64,000 bases of DNA. Source: Flavobacteriaceae bacterium. GTDB lineage: Bacteria; Bacteroidota; Bacteroidia; Flavobacteriales; Flavobacteriaceae. Shown piece after piece: positions 33,071 through 41,944 of the stretch; the stretch's first letter is position 1; every line of letters starts with the position of its first letter. A program made the translations under genes and the position numbers. The stretch covers positions 62,001 to 126,000 of the forward strand of contig JAIPBH010000010.1 in the NCBI GenBank assembly GCA_021739635.1, given 5' to 3'. The notes beneath the pieces were generated by a model that was not told the DNA's origin, searched no databases, and saw nothing but the letters and a program-made list of their open reading frames with translations.

Positions 33071-35004
33071 TACAAGCTTATATTTAAACCCAAACTTATA
33101 TTTCTACCACGTGTAGAATATCCATAAAGTTCTTGGTAATTTTCGTTTAAAATATTAGTGATATGAGCAAAAAGCATCACTTTATCATTCACTAATTTAT
33201 GACTGATATAAAAATCAAATAAATTATAACTATTTAAGATTATCTGGTCTGTTGCAAAAGTAATATCGTTGAAAACGGCATCAGTTCTTCCATCATTAAA
33301 CTGATAACTCATACTCATAAACGTTCTATTAGATAACTCATAGAGTATAGAAGCGTTCACTTTAAATTCTGGAATTCTTACCTTTAAATCCTCTTCAACA
33401 TGTGTATAAGTAGCATTACCTTTTATTTTAATATCTTTTGATAAAACAAAATCACCTGTAAACTCTATACCACTGGCTTTAAATGACTTATCAATATTAT
33501 TGTATTGATACACATAACTTCCTAAATCTACAAAATCAATAAAATTAGTCTCTTTTCTATTATAATATACCATACTAAAAAGCGCCTTATCTTTTATATT
33601 TAACTCTGCTCCTACTTCTACAGTAGTGTTTTCTTCTGGTTTTAAATTGACATTACCATAAGATGGCTCAAATAATTGGTATAACGACGGTGTTATATAC
33701 GCCGTACTATAACTTGTTAGCATTTTTATATATCCAAAATTGGTATTGGTTTTAAATGATGGATTTAGGCTATAAACAACATGCGACCCATATGTAGAAT
33801 GATTATTTAAACGTAGTCCAGCATTGATATTGAATCCTAAATCTGATATATACACCAAATTGGCATAAGGATCGGTAATAGTAAACTTAGCATCATTAGG
33901 ATTAATACTTTGCTCAAAACCTAAACTTCCATAAGGAATTGCAAAACTCTCCATGTTGTTTTGCTGAATATTCAACCCTAAAACCGTATAAAATTTATTA
34001 TTAAATTGATATCTGTTAAAAATATCACCAACAAAACTTTCTGATTTATAAATAGCTGGATAGCTTGAACTTATATCTCGCTTTGTATTATTATACGCAG
34101 CATTTAAGGTAATGTTTCCATTTTTATATTTGAATTCTGGTGATACTCCAATACGATATTGGTTTGTTTTAGAAACATCATCAATTTCATAACCAGAATA
34201 AGTATCATCAAAATCAGCTTTAAAATCATCAAAACTTCCGTATAAATTCATTTTAAAAGCATTTGAAAATTTATATCCTAGTTTTAAGTTTCCGTTAATA
34301 GTATTAAACGCATCTGTATCTGTTTCAATAGAAGATAAAGAAGACAACCCATTGGTATATTGGTTTCCAAAACTTGCTAAATAACTAAACTTATTTAAAG
34401 TACCATTAACAGAAACTGAGTTTCTAAAATCTTGAGCATTGAATTTAGAATCGTTTTGAGAGTGATTACTACCAATAACGCTTATAAAATTTGCAGAAAT
34501 AGTGTTATTTGTAGCTTCTTTTAGTTTAATATTAATAACTGCGGTGGCTGCACCAGAACCATAAAGTGTGCTTGATGCACCTTTTAAAATTTCTATACTT
34601 TCTACTTGATTGGCGTTAAGCAACCTTAAATCATAATCATTAGAAATTTGTGAGGCATCTGTTAATGCCACACCATCAATTAAAACCAAAACCTGCCTGT
34701 TGCGTCCACCGCGTATGTAATAATTTAGGTTTTGTCCCGCATTGCTTTTGGTACCGTTAATTTCAATTCCTGCCGTTGCATTAATGATTTCAGCAATTGA
34801 TTTTCCTTGTTGATACTGTAACTCAACTTGAGTAATTTTGGTAATAACTTTACCCGAATTTTCTCGTTTTAACTTAAATTTTGAATCTGTAATAACAACT
34901 TCATCAAGTTGTTGTACTTGTGTAGAATCGGTTTGCTTTTGTGCAAATCCAGCTAAAGATATACCTAAACAAAGGATACCTAAAACATTAACTTTTTTTT
35001 TCAT
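33070..35004 (-). CDS. btuB: TonB-dependent outer membrane receptor, BtuB-like (vitamin B12)
   Basis: 644 residues. A signal peptide (LGILCLGISLAGFAQ) is followed by a TonB-box-like start of the mature protein, DEVVITDSKFKLKRENSG, a plug domain (AEIINATAGIEINGTKSNAGQN, YIRGGRNRQVLVLIDGVALTDASQ, ESIEILKGASSTLYGSGA), and a beta-barrel that ends in GLNISL. Length and layout fit BtuB-type rather than SusC-type receptors, as there is no N-terminal CarboxypepD_reg domain. The cobalamin riboswitch just upstream assigns it to uptake of B12 or related corrinoids. No btuCDF genes are in the window. Confidence 0.92.
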   Translation of the reverse strand: MKKKVNVLGILCLGISLAGFAQKQTDSTQVQQLDEVVITDSKFKLKRENSGKVITKITQVELQYQQGKSIAEIINATAGIEINGTKSNAGQNLNYYIRGGRNRQVLVLIDGVALTDASQISNDYDLRLLNANQVESIEILKGASSTLYGSGAATAVINIKLKEATNNTISANFISVIGSNHSQNDSKFNAQDFRNSVSVNGTLNKFSYLASFGNQYTNGLSSLSSIETDTDAFNTINGNLKLGYKFSNAFKMNLYGSFDDFKADFDDTYSGYEIDDVSKTNQYRIGVSPEFKYKNGNITLNAAYNNTKRDISSSYPAIYKSESFVGDIFNRYQFNNKFYTVLGLNIQQNNMESFAIPYGSLGFEQSINPNDAKFTITDPYANLVYISDLGFNINAGLRLNNHSTYGSHVVYSLNPSFKTNTNFGYIKMLTSYSTAYITPSLYQLFEPSYGNVNLKPEENTTVEVGAELNIKDKALFSMVYYNRKETNFIDFVDLGSYVYQYNNIDKSFKASGIEFTGDFVLSKDIKIKGNATYTHVEEDLKVRIPEFKVNASILYELSNRTFMSMSYQFNDGRTDAVFNDITFATDQIILNSYNLFDFYISHKLVNDKVMLFAHITNILNENYQELYGYSTRGRNISLGLNISL

Positions 35005-35027
35005 TTTAATGATTAATTACTCGAGAA

Positions 35028-35068
35028 TCGCATGGACTATCATACGCAAACTTTTATCCCGAAAGTTT
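35028..35068 (-). promoter_or_regulatory. Two hairpins between the riboswitch and the btuB start
   Basis: On the minus strand, AAACTTT/AAAAGTTT (35049-35068) and CGTATG/CATGCG (35028-35045) form short hairpins in the 85 bases between aptamer and ATG. They may be the expression platform. Neither has a U-run, so control of translation is more likely than termination (inference). Confidence 0.4.
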
Positions 35069-35088
35069 AACTTATTAATTTTGAAAAT

Positions 35089-35345
35089 GGCAGGTCTCCT
35101 GACTCTCGTCTTAATATTGGTCTTCCCAGAAATAACTTTCCAGTGACATGAAGTTTAATATTAAGCATTCCAAAAACGGAACTAAGATTACAGTTGCGGG
35201 AACAGCTCAAGAATGAAGAATAACGAGTAAGATTTTTGATTTTAGAATTTTATTTAAAATTCGTTAATCATCTATCGTCAATCTTGTCACTTGATTCCCT
35301 TTTAATTCATTCACTAAACTTGTGAATAAAACCAAATGTCGTTGC
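35089..35345 (-). promoter_or_regulatory. Cobalamin (adenosylcobalamin-type) riboswitch
   Basis: The minus strand carries the conserved pieces in order: AAAAGGGAATC, then GTTCCCGCAACTGTAATC (B12-box region), GTCACTGG, CTGGGAAGAC, and GAGTCAGGAGACCTGCC at the 3' end of the aptamer. The class represses B12 uptake genes when the ligand is present. The region is about 250 bases long, 85 bases upstream of btuB. Confidence 0.93.
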
Positions 35346-35352
35346 GAAAGTA
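35345..35352 (-). promoter_or_regulatory. Candidate -7 element for the riboswitch/btuB transcript
   Basis: Minus-strand TACTTTCG, one base from consensus, at the 5' edge of the riboswitch. Confidence 0.45.
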
Positions 35353-35382
35353 AATATTACTTTTAAATTAATATCGTTAAAT

Positions 35383-35490
35383 TTACTTTTTCTTAGTCAT
35401 TTTATAAAGTAAATAAATAAACCCAACTAAAAAGTGAAGTACAATAACTCCAGCTACTATGTATATTGTTACATTTGAATTATCTCTCAT
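35383..35490 (-). CDS. Possible 35-residue membrane peptide
   Basis: The frame reads MRDNSNVTIYIVAGVIVLHF then LVGFIYLLYKMTKKK: a polar head, one hydrophobic helix of about 23 residues, and a basic end. It lies just upstream of the btuB promoter on the same strand. The positive-inside pattern favours a real small membrane protein, but at this length chance is possible and no promoter or family was recognised. Confidence 0.4.
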   Translation of the reverse strand: MRDNSNVTIYIVAGVIVLHFLVGFIYLLYKMTKKK

Positions 35491-35599
35491 TTGTGAACTT
35501 TTAATCAAATTTATAATGTCTTTTAATTTTAAAAGGTGATAAATGTTACTTTAATAAATTTTAAATGACGTTTTACAAGCATGATTTATTTTAAATTAT

Positions 35600-35607
35600 T
35601 ATTTTTG
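35600..35607 (+). promoter_or_regulatory. -7 element of the DUF6580 gene
   Basis: TATTTTTG, 22 bases upstream of the ATG at 35630. Confidence 0.65.
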
Positions 35608-35629
35608 ACATATCATTTAATTACAAACC

Positions 35630-36124
35630 ATGAACTCATTATTTAGCAAAAAACAATTAGTTATCATTTCTTTTATAGTAATAGCTGTGCTTATGCGAGT
35701 ATTACCGCATATACCAAATGTAACACCAGTTACAGCAGTTGCTCTTTTTTCTGGAGCCTATTTCACTAATAAAAAGTATGCTTACATAATCCCACTTTTG
35801 ATGATGTTTTTATCTGATTTGTTTTTAGGCTTTTCTGGCATCACTTTATTTGTTTACGTCGCATTTTTATTGGTTAGTTATATAGGAGTTTCAACAAGAA
35901 AAATGACAATTACCACCATTTTATTAAGCAGTCTAAGCTTTTTTGTAATTACAAATTTTGGTGTTTGGTTAATGGGATATCCTAAAACTATCAGTGGCTT
36001 TTTAGAATGCTATACTTTAGCCATTCCATTTTTTAGAAATTCTTTAATTGGCGATTTCTTTTATGCTGGTGTTTTATATTATGGTTTTGAATTTGTTTCA
36101 AATAAATATTTAAAAACAGCTTAA
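35630..36124 (+). CDS. DUF6580 family integral membrane protein, putative transporter
   Basis: 164 residues with about five hydrophobic segments (about 9-24, 34-48, 52-80, 92-114 and 135-155). Motifs include RVLPHIPNVTPVTAVALFSGAYF, PLLMMFLSDLFLGF and FFRNSLIGDFFYAGVLYYGFE. The family is annotated as a putative transport protein and has the size and layout of a vitamin-transporter S component (comparison by shape only). It is divergent from btuB and its riboswitch, which suggests a link to B12 or its precursors; no riboswitch is seen on its own strand. A terminator follows. Confidence 0.82.
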   Translation: MNSLFSKKQLVIISFIVIAVLMRVLPHIPNVTPVTAVALFSGAYFTNKKYAYIIPLLMMFLSDLFLGFSGITLFVYVAFLLVSYIGVSTRKMTITTILLSSLSFFVITNFGVWLMGYPKTISGFLECYTLAIPFFRNSLIGDFFYAGVLYYGFEFVSNKYLKTA

Positions 36125-36146
36125 TTTAAACCTATAAATAGTTAAT

Positions 36147-36173
36147 AAAAAACGCTTTTATAGCGTTTTTTTT
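36147..36173 (+). terminator. Intrinsic terminator after the DUF6580 gene
   Basis: AAAACGCT and AGCGTTTT with a five-base loop and a run of eight T, 23 bases after the stop. Confidence 0.85.
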
Positions 36174-36242
36174 ATGTTATAAAGATGTAAGTTTATATCT
36201 TAATCATTGCTTTTTATTATTAACACATATTTTTTAGTTTAA

Positions 36243-37565
36243 ATGAACAACAACCTTATTATTATTTTAACTATTATTATTTCTGGAGGAATTGGTGCAT
36301 ATATTGGCATGACTATTTCTAAACTTAAAAGTAAAAGTAGTCTAAGTTCTTTAGAAGAACGCTTAAATCAAATGCAGTTAACTCATGAAGATTTAAAGCA
36401 AACTCTAAATAAAGTTGAAACTAATCGAGAAGAAATAAGAAAAGAAAAAGACTTGTTAAGTTCTGAATTAGCCATAAGAAACACAGAATATGAAAATCTT
36501 CAAAAACTTAATTTAAAACGTGATGAAGAAATTGAATTAAGGCAAGAACAATTGCGTAAAGATTTTGAGTTATTGGCCACCAAAATCCTGGATGAAAAAT
36601 CAGAAAAATTCACACTTCAAAATAAAGAAAACCTTAAAAACATTTTAAATCCGCTTCAAGAAAAAATAAAAACCTTTGAAGAAAAAGTAGATTTAACTCA
36701 AAAGGAAAGCATTAGTATGCATTCTGCTTTAAAAGAACAATTATTGGGTTTAAAAGACCTTAATCAACAAATGACAAAGGAAGCTACAAACCTAACCAGA
36801 GCATTAAAAGGTGATAGTAAAATGCAAGGTAATTGGGGCGAGTTGGTTTTAGAACGTGTTCTTGAAAAATCTGGTTTAGAGAAAGATAGAGAATATTTTG
36901 TGCAACAAAGTTTTACCTTACCAGATGGCTCTCGAGTTTTACCCGATGTGGTTTTACATCTTCCTGATGGCAAAAAAATGATTATTGATAGTAAAGTATC
37001 ATTAACAGATTATGAACGTTTTGTAAATGCAGATGATGATGACAAACCACAATATTTAAAAGCTCATGTTAACTCTATTAGAAAACATGTTGACCAGCTT
37101 TCAGAAAAAAATTATCAAGATTTATATGATATAGAATCGCCCGATTTTGTACTCATGTTTATTCCTATAGAACCAGCCTTTGCAGTTGTTGTAAATGAAG
37201 ACAACAGTATTTATAATAAAGCCTTTGAAAAAAATATTGTCATTGTTACACCTTCTACCCTTTTAGCAACCTTACGTACCATTGATAGCATGTGGAACAA
37301 CGAAAAACAGCAACAAAACGCCATTGAAATTGCCCGACAAGCAGGTGCTTTATATGATAAATTTGAAGGTTTAATGACTGATTTAATAGGTGTTGGCAAA
37401 AAAATTGACGCTACTAAAATGGATTATAACTTAGCCATGAATAAATTGTTTGAAGGCAAAGGAAATCTCATCAATAGTGTTGAAAAACTTAAAAAAATGG
37501 GAGCTAAAGCTAAGAAATCACTTCCTGAAGCTATAATTAAACGCGCAGAAGAAGAAGTTGACTAA
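36243..37565 (+). CDS. rmuC: DNA recombination protein RmuC
   Basis: 440 residues. One N-terminal membrane helix (about 3-22, LIIILTIIISGGIGAYIGMTI), then a long coiled coil (about 35-190, EERLNQMQLTHEDLKQTLNK to MTKEATNLTRALKGDSK), then the RmuC nuclease-like domain: QGNWGELVLERVLEKSGLE, LPDGSRVLPDVVLHLPDGKKMIIDSKVSLTDYERF and SPDFVLMFIPIEPAFA. In E. coli it limits inversions at short inverted repeats. First of three closely spaced genes. Confidence 0.95.
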   Translation: MNNNLIIILTIIISGGIGAYIGMTISKLKSKSSLSSLEERLNQMQLTHEDLKQTLNKVETNREEIRKEKDLLSSELAIRNTEYENLQKLNLKRDEEIELRQEQLRKDFELLATKILDEKSEKFTLQNKENLKNILNPLQEKIKTFEEKVDLTQKESISMHSALKEQLLGLKDLNQQMTKEATNLTRALKGDSKMQGNWGELVLERVLEKSGLEKDREYFVQQSFTLPDGSRVLPDVVLHLPDGKKMIIDSKVSLTDYERFVNADDDDKPQYLKAHVNSIRKHVDQLSEKNYQDLYDIESPDFVLMFIPIEPAFAVVVNEDNSIYNKAFEKNIVIVTPSTLLATLRTIDSMWNNEKQQQNAIEIARQAGALYDKFEGLMTDLIGVGKKIDATKMDYNLAMNKLFEGKGNLINSVEKLKKMGAKAKKSLPEAIIKRAEEEVD

Positions 37566-37576
37566 CTCATAAACAT

Positions 37577-37921
37577 ATGAAAATTCTAATAAAAATTGGT
37601 ATTGGTATCCTTCTCGCTATTTTAGTTTACTTCTGTTTTCTTTATTTTGTGAGCTACAGTGAAGGTGTAAGAGCAGGAGAATTGATTAAATTTAGCCATA
37701 AAGGTGTGGTTTTTAAAACTTGGGAAGGCGAAATAAGTCAAGGCGTTTCTGAGTCACAACGCTTTGTGTTTTCAGTTGAAGATAAAGAAACACAAGTTAT
37801 TGATGACTTAAATAATTATCAAGGTAAAATGGTGAAGCTTCATTATTTTGAACGCTACAAAACATTATTTTGGTTAGGAGACACCAAATATTTTATTACA
37901 AAAGTTGAAGTACAAAATTAA
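37577..37921 (+). CDS. Single-span membrane protein of unknown function
   Basis: 114 residues. One transmembrane helix (about 5-28) at the N-terminus and a mainly beta-strand soluble part (GELIKFSHKGVVFKTWEGEISQG, FSVEDKETQVIDDLNNYQGKMVKLHYFER). I do not recognise a characterised domain. It is 11 bases after rmuC and 9 bases before the thioesterase gene, so it is almost certainly in one operon with them. Homologues seem common in flavobacteria and are sometimes given unrelated enzyme names. Confidence 0.8.
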   Translation: MKILIKIGIGILLAILVYFCFLYFVSYSEGVRAGELIKFSHKGVVFKTWEGEISQGVSESQRFVFSVEDKETQVIDDLNNYQGKMVKLHYFERYKTLFWLGDTKYFITKVEVQN

Positions 37922-37930
37922 ATATTTTAT

Positions 37931-38467
37931 ATGTATAAAACCATTGAAGAATCTCAAGTAACCATCACGCAACTAATGTTACCATCACACTCTAATTTTA
38001 GTGGTAAAATACATGGTGGATTTATTCTAGGGTTAATGGATCAAATAGCTTTTGCTTGTGCATCAAAACATTCTAGACATTATTGTGTCACTGCATCTGT
38101 TAATAAAGTAGATTTTTTAAACCCTATTGAAGTAGGAGAATTAGTAACACTAAAAGCTTCTGTAAATTTTACTGGAAGAACATCTATGGTAATTGGAGTA
38201 AGGGTAGAATCTGAAAATATTCAAACAGGTACAAAAAAGCATTGTAATTCTTCTTACTTTACTATGGTTGCGAAAGATAAAGAAGGAAATAATGTTGAAG
38301 TTCCTGGTCTTATTTTAAATACCAAAGATAGTATTCGTCGTTATGCACGAAGTATAGAACGACAAGAGCAAGCTAAAAAAAGAAGTAGCAGATTTAAAAA
38401 GTCTGAATTTGAATTAGGAGATTATCCTGAAATTATTAAAAACTATAATGCTAAAATTGAAATATAG
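37931..38467 (+). CDS. Acyl-CoA thioesterase (hotdog fold, YciA/BFIT type)
   Basis: 178 residues. A single hotdog domain has the region SHSNFSGKIHGGFILGLMDQIAFACASKHSRHYCVTASVNKVDF, in which the aspartate of LMDQ corresponds to the catalytic acid of the family, followed by GRTSMVIGVRVESEN. It hydrolyses acyl-CoA to free acid and CoA; chain-length preference is unknown. The last 40 residues are basic and variable. Last gene of the rmuC operon, closed by a terminator shared with carB. Confidence 0.9.
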   Translation: MYKTIEESQVTITQLMLPSHSNFSGKIHGGFILGLMDQIAFACASKHSRHYCVTASVNKVDFLNPIEVGELVTLKASVNFTGRTSMVIGVRVESENIQTGTKKHCNSSYFTMVAKDKEGNNVEVPGLILNTKDSIRRYARSIERQEQAKKRSSRFKKSEFELGDYPEIIKNYNAKIEI

Positions 38468-38488
38468 GAAACATTAAAATTTACCAAT

Positions 38489-38516
38489 AAAAAAGCCGCT
38501 TAAAGCGGCTTTTTTA
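38489..38516. terminator. Bidirectional terminator between the thioesterase and carB genes
   Basis: AAAAAAGCCGC, TTAAA, GCGGCTTTTTT: a GC-rich stem with A and T runs on opposite sides, between converging genes. Confidence 0.87.
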
Positions 38517-38522
38517 TTGGTA

Positions 38523-41375
38523 TTATTTATTCAAATACATTTTTCGTCGAGAATATAATTCATAAAACTGATCGTCTTTTAAACTATCAATAAATAAAAT
38601 ACTTTCGCCTGTACTTTTCATTTCTGGTCCAAGTTTTTTATTCACATTAGGGAATTTATTAAATGAAAATACTGGTTGTTTTATAGCATACCCATCTAAT
38701 TTCGGATTAAAAGTAAAATCTTTTACTTTCTTTTCTCTCAGCATTACTTTGGTTGCATAATTTACATAAGGTTCACCATATGCTTTTGCTATAAAAGGCA
38801 CGGTTCTAGAAGCTCGTGGATTGGCTTCTATAATGTACACAATGTCATCTTTTATGGCAAACTGTATGTTTATTAAACCAACCGTATGTAAAGCTTTGGC
38901 AATTTTTACAGTATGATCTTTTATTTGTTGCATCACCAAATCACCAAGATTAAAAGGAGGCAACATAGCATTACTATCACCTGAATGAATTCCACAAGGC
39001 TCAATATGCTCCATAATTCCTATAATGTAAACATCTTCACCGTCGCAAATAGCATCTGCTTCTGCTTCAATGGCACCTTCTAGATAATGATCTAGAAGTA
39101 ACTTGTTTCCTGGCATAGCTCTTAATAAACTCACTACATGCTCTTCTAAATCTTGTTTATTAATGACAATTTTCATGCCTTGTCCACCAAGAACATAAGA
39201 TGGGCGTACTAAAATTGGGAAATCTAACACATCTGCAATAGCTGAAGCTTCATCAGCTGTTTCTGCTATATCAAATGCTGGATATGGAATATTATTTTCT
39301 TTTAATAAGTTTGAAAAACTACCGCGGTCTTCAGCTAAATCTAGTGATTCAAAACTTGTTCCAATAATTTTTATGCCGTATTTGGTTAGTTTTTCAGCAA
39401 GTTTTAAAGCTGTTTGTCCACCAAGTTGTACAATAACGCCTTCGGGTTTTTCATGCTTAATGATGTCATAAATATGTTCCCAAAAAACAGGTTCAAAATA
39501 TAATTTATCGGCCGTATCAAAATCTGTAGAAACGGTTTCTGGGTTACAGTTTATCATAATGGTTTCATAACCACATTCAGCAGCTGCTAAAACACCATGA
39601 ACACAACAATAATCAAACTCTATTCCTTGACCAATTCTATTTGGACCAGAACCAAGTACAATAATTTTTTTCTTGTCAGAAACAACACTCTCATTATGTG
39701 AAAAACGCTCGCCTCCAGCCAATTGCATATCACTTTCAAAAGTGGAGTAATAATATGGCGTTTGTGCTTTAAATTCAGCAGCACAAGTATCAACTAGCTT
39801 ATAAACTCTGTTAATTCCAAACTCTTCTCTTTTATTATAAACTTGACTTTCTAAACAACCAAGCATATGAGCTATTTGTCTGTCTCCATACCCTTTTTGT
39901 TTAGCTTCCAACAATAAATCTTTTTGAATAGTATCTATTTTGAAGGTTGAAATTTCTTTTTGCAACAAGAATAATTCTTCATATTGCTTTAAAAACCACA
40001 TATCAATTTTAGTGATTTCATGAATTCTGCTTAACGGAATTCCCAAAGCTATAGCATCGTAAATGATAAATACCCGATCCCAGGAAGCGTAAGTAAGTTT
40101 TTCTATGATTTGTGCGTAATCTTTATTTTCTTTTCCATCTGCACCCAATCCATTTCGTCTTATTTCTAAAGATTGTGTAGCTTTATGTAAAGCTTCTTGA
40201 AATGAGCGCCCAATACCCATAACTTCACCTACAGACTTCATTTGTAATCCTAAAGTACGATCGCTACCTTCAAACTTATCAAAGTTCCAACGTGGTATTT
40301 TTACAATCACATAATCTAAAGTAGGTTCAAATAAAGCTGAAGTTGATTTTGTGATTTGATTTTGTAATTCATCTAAATGATATCCAATAGCTAATTTAGC
40401 TGCAATTTTTGCAATAGGATACCCTGTTGCTTTACTCGCTAAAGCTGATGAACGAGACACACGAGGATTAATTTCAATAGCAATAATATCTTCATTTTTA
40501 TCTGGAGAGACTGCAAACTGAACATTACAACCACCTGCAAAATCTCCAATACTACGCATCATATGAATAGCCATGTCTCGCATTTTTTGATAGGTTCTGT
40601 CGCTTAAAGTCATAGCTGGAGCTACTGTAATAGAATCTCCAGTGTGAATTCCCATAGGATCCATGTTTTCTATAGAACAAATTATTACAACATTGTCATT
40701 TGCATCTCTAAGTAATTCCAACTCAAACTCTTTCCAACCAATCAAGGCTTTATCAATCATGACCTCATGAATGGGAGAAACTTCTAACCCACGAGTTAAC
40801 AATTCATCAAAATCTTTTTCTTCATGCACAAAAGACGCTCCTGCACCACCTAATGTAAAAGAGGCTCTAATTACAAGTGGAAACCCAAATTCTTGGGCTA
40901 TTTCTTTCCCTTTTAAATAAGAAGTAGCCGTAGCTTGTGGAGCCATAGGAATGCCTATTTTAAGCATTAACTCTCTAAACTTCTCTCTATCTTCTGTAAT
41001 GTTAATGGCATCAATATCAACACCTATAATTTCAATACCAAAATCTTTCCAAATACCTTTTTCGTCAGCTTCAATACATAAATTCAAAGCTGTTTGTCCA
41101 CCCATTGTAGGTAAAACTGCATCAATTTCAGGATGTTCCTTTAAAATTTGAATGATCGATTTTGTTGTAAGAGGTAATAAATAAACATGATCTGCCATTG
41201 AAGGATCTGTCATGATTGTTGCAGGGTTAGAATTGATTAGAACAGTTTCTATTCCATCTTCTCTTAACGACCTTAAGGCTTGTGTTCCAGAATAATCAAA
41301 CTCACAGGCTTGTCCAATAACAATAGGGCCTGAACCAATAATTAATATAGATTTTAGTTTTGGATTTTTTGGCAT
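38523..41375 (-). CDS. carB: Carbamoyl-phosphate synthase, large subunit (no MGS domain)
   Basis: 950 residues. Two homologous ATP-grasp halves make carbamoyl phosphate from bicarbonate, ammonia and two ATP for pyrimidine and arginine synthesis. First half: SILIIGSGPIVIGQACEFDYSG, FTLGGAGASF, EINPRVSRSSALASKATGYP. Second half: IIVLGSGPNRIGQGIEFDY, PSYVLGGQGM, EANPRASRTVPFIAKAYG. An oligomerisation domain lies between. The protein ends near TGESILFIDSLKDDQFYEL, where the E. coli enzyme (about 1073 residues) continues into the MGS-like allosteric domain, which binds UMP and ornithine. This short form is usual in flavobacteria. carA is not in the window. Confidence 0.96.
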   Translation of the reverse strand: MPKNPKLKSILIIGSGPIVIGQACEFDYSGTQALRSLREDGIETVLINSNPATIMTDPSMADHVYLLPLTTKSIIQILKEHPEIDAVLPTMGGQTALNLCIEADEKGIWKDFGIEIIGVDIDAINITEDREKFRELMLKIGIPMAPQATATSYLKGKEIAQEFGFPLVIRASFTLGGAGASFVHEEKDFDELLTRGLEVSPIHEVMIDKALIGWKEFELELLRDANDNVVIICSIENMDPMGIHTGDSITVAPAMTLSDRTYQKMRDMAIHMMRSIGDFAGGCNVQFAVSPDKNEDIIAIEINPRVSRSSALASKATGYPIAKIAAKLAIGYHLDELQNQITKSTSALFEPTLDYVIVKIPRWNFDKFEGSDRTLGLQMKSVGEVMGIGRSFQEALHKATQSLEIRRNGLGADGKENKDYAQIIEKLTYASWDRVFIIYDAIALGIPLSRIHEITKIDMWFLKQYEELFLLQKEISTFKIDTIQKDLLLEAKQKGYGDRQIAHMLGCLESQVYNKREEFGINRVYKLVDTCAAEFKAQTPYYYSTFESDMQLAGGERFSHNESVVSDKKKIIVLGSGPNRIGQGIEFDYCCVHGVLAAAECGYETIMINCNPETVSTDFDTADKLYFEPVFWEHIYDIIKHEKPEGVIVQLGGQTALKLAEKLTKYGIKIIGTSFESLDLAEDRGSFSNLLKENNIPYPAFDIAETADEASAIADVLDFPILVRPSYVLGGQGMKIVINKQDLEEHVVSLLRAMPGNKLLLDHYLEGAIEAEADAICDGEDVYIIGIMEHIEPCGIHSGDSNAMLPPFNLGDLVMQQIKDHTVKIAKALHTVGLINIQFAIKDDIVYIIEANPRASRTVPFIAKAYGEPYVNYATKVMLREKKVKDFTFNPKLDGYAIKQPVFSFNKFPNVNKKLGPEMKSTGESILFIDSLKDDQFYELYSRRKMYLNK

Positions 41376-41422
41376 TTTAATTTTTTGTGTTTACTGGTTT
41401 AATAAATTTTGCTATAAGATAT

Positions 41423-41456
41423 AAAAAAAGGCGTTACACCTAAGCAACACCTTTAA
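41423..41456 (-). terminator. Intrinsic terminator after rpmH
   Basis: On the minus strand AAAGGTGTT pairs with AACGCCTTT (one G-T pair), followed by seven T. It lies about 22 bases after the rpmH stop and before carB. Confidence 0.7.
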
Positions 41457-41477
41457 TTTATTGGTAATGATAAATCA

Positions 41478-41639
41478 TTATTTTTTATGTCTAGCTTCAG
41501 AAGATACAGACAGTTTTTTTCTACCTTTAGCTCTTCTACGAGCTAATACTTTTCTACCATTGGCAGAAGCCATTCTTTCTCTGAAACCATGTTTGTTTCT
41601 TCTCTTTCTTTTTGATGGCTGAAACGTTCTTTTACTCAT
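41478..41639 (-). CDS. rpmH: 50S ribosomal protein L34
   Basis: 53 residues: [20 protein letters not shown] and the continuation [33 protein letters not shown]. Length, arginine/lysine content and the [18 protein letters not shown] core are diagnostic. It is part of the large ribosomal subunit. The usual neighbours (rnpA, dnaA) are absent, as is common in flavobacteria. A full promoter with both elements lies upstream and a terminator downstream. Confidence 0.97.
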   Translation of the reverse strand: MSKRTFQPSKRKRRNKHGFRERMASANGRKVLARRRAKGRKKLSVSSEARHKK

Positions 41640-41708
41640 TGTATAGTATCTTTAAATCTGAAAAATGTATTTGTTTTTTTTAATTTTGGGGTTATCCAAA
41701 ACCGAGCG

Positions 41709-41739
41709 CAAATATACAAAGAGTTTTTACTTTGACAAA
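41709..41739 (-). promoter_or_regulatory. Promoter of rpmH (-33 and -7 elements)
   Basis: Minus strand: TTTG (41736-41739), 19-base spacer, TATATTTG (41709-41716). This matches the Bacteroidetes housekeeping promoter layout. The rest of the 305-base gap 41640-41944 is AT-rich, with no other gene seen. Confidence 0.75.
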
Positions 41740-41944
41740 CCTTATTTTAAAAATATTTTTTAATTATTTAAATTTTAAAAACTCAAGGGGAATTGTACTC
41801 TATAAACGACTCAAAAAGTTGATTTTTTGTTATTGGTCCATTAGGTGCTTTTAATAAAAATTTAGTTTCTTTGTAATCTAAATGAGATTAGACACTAACA
41901 AGACTTTACAATAGTGACTATAACACCTTTATTTAAAATAAAAA

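Noticed and set aside
38523..41375. Truncated or broken carB
   Set aside because: The missing C-terminal domain is normal for flavobacterial CarB and the frame ends cleanly beside a terminator.
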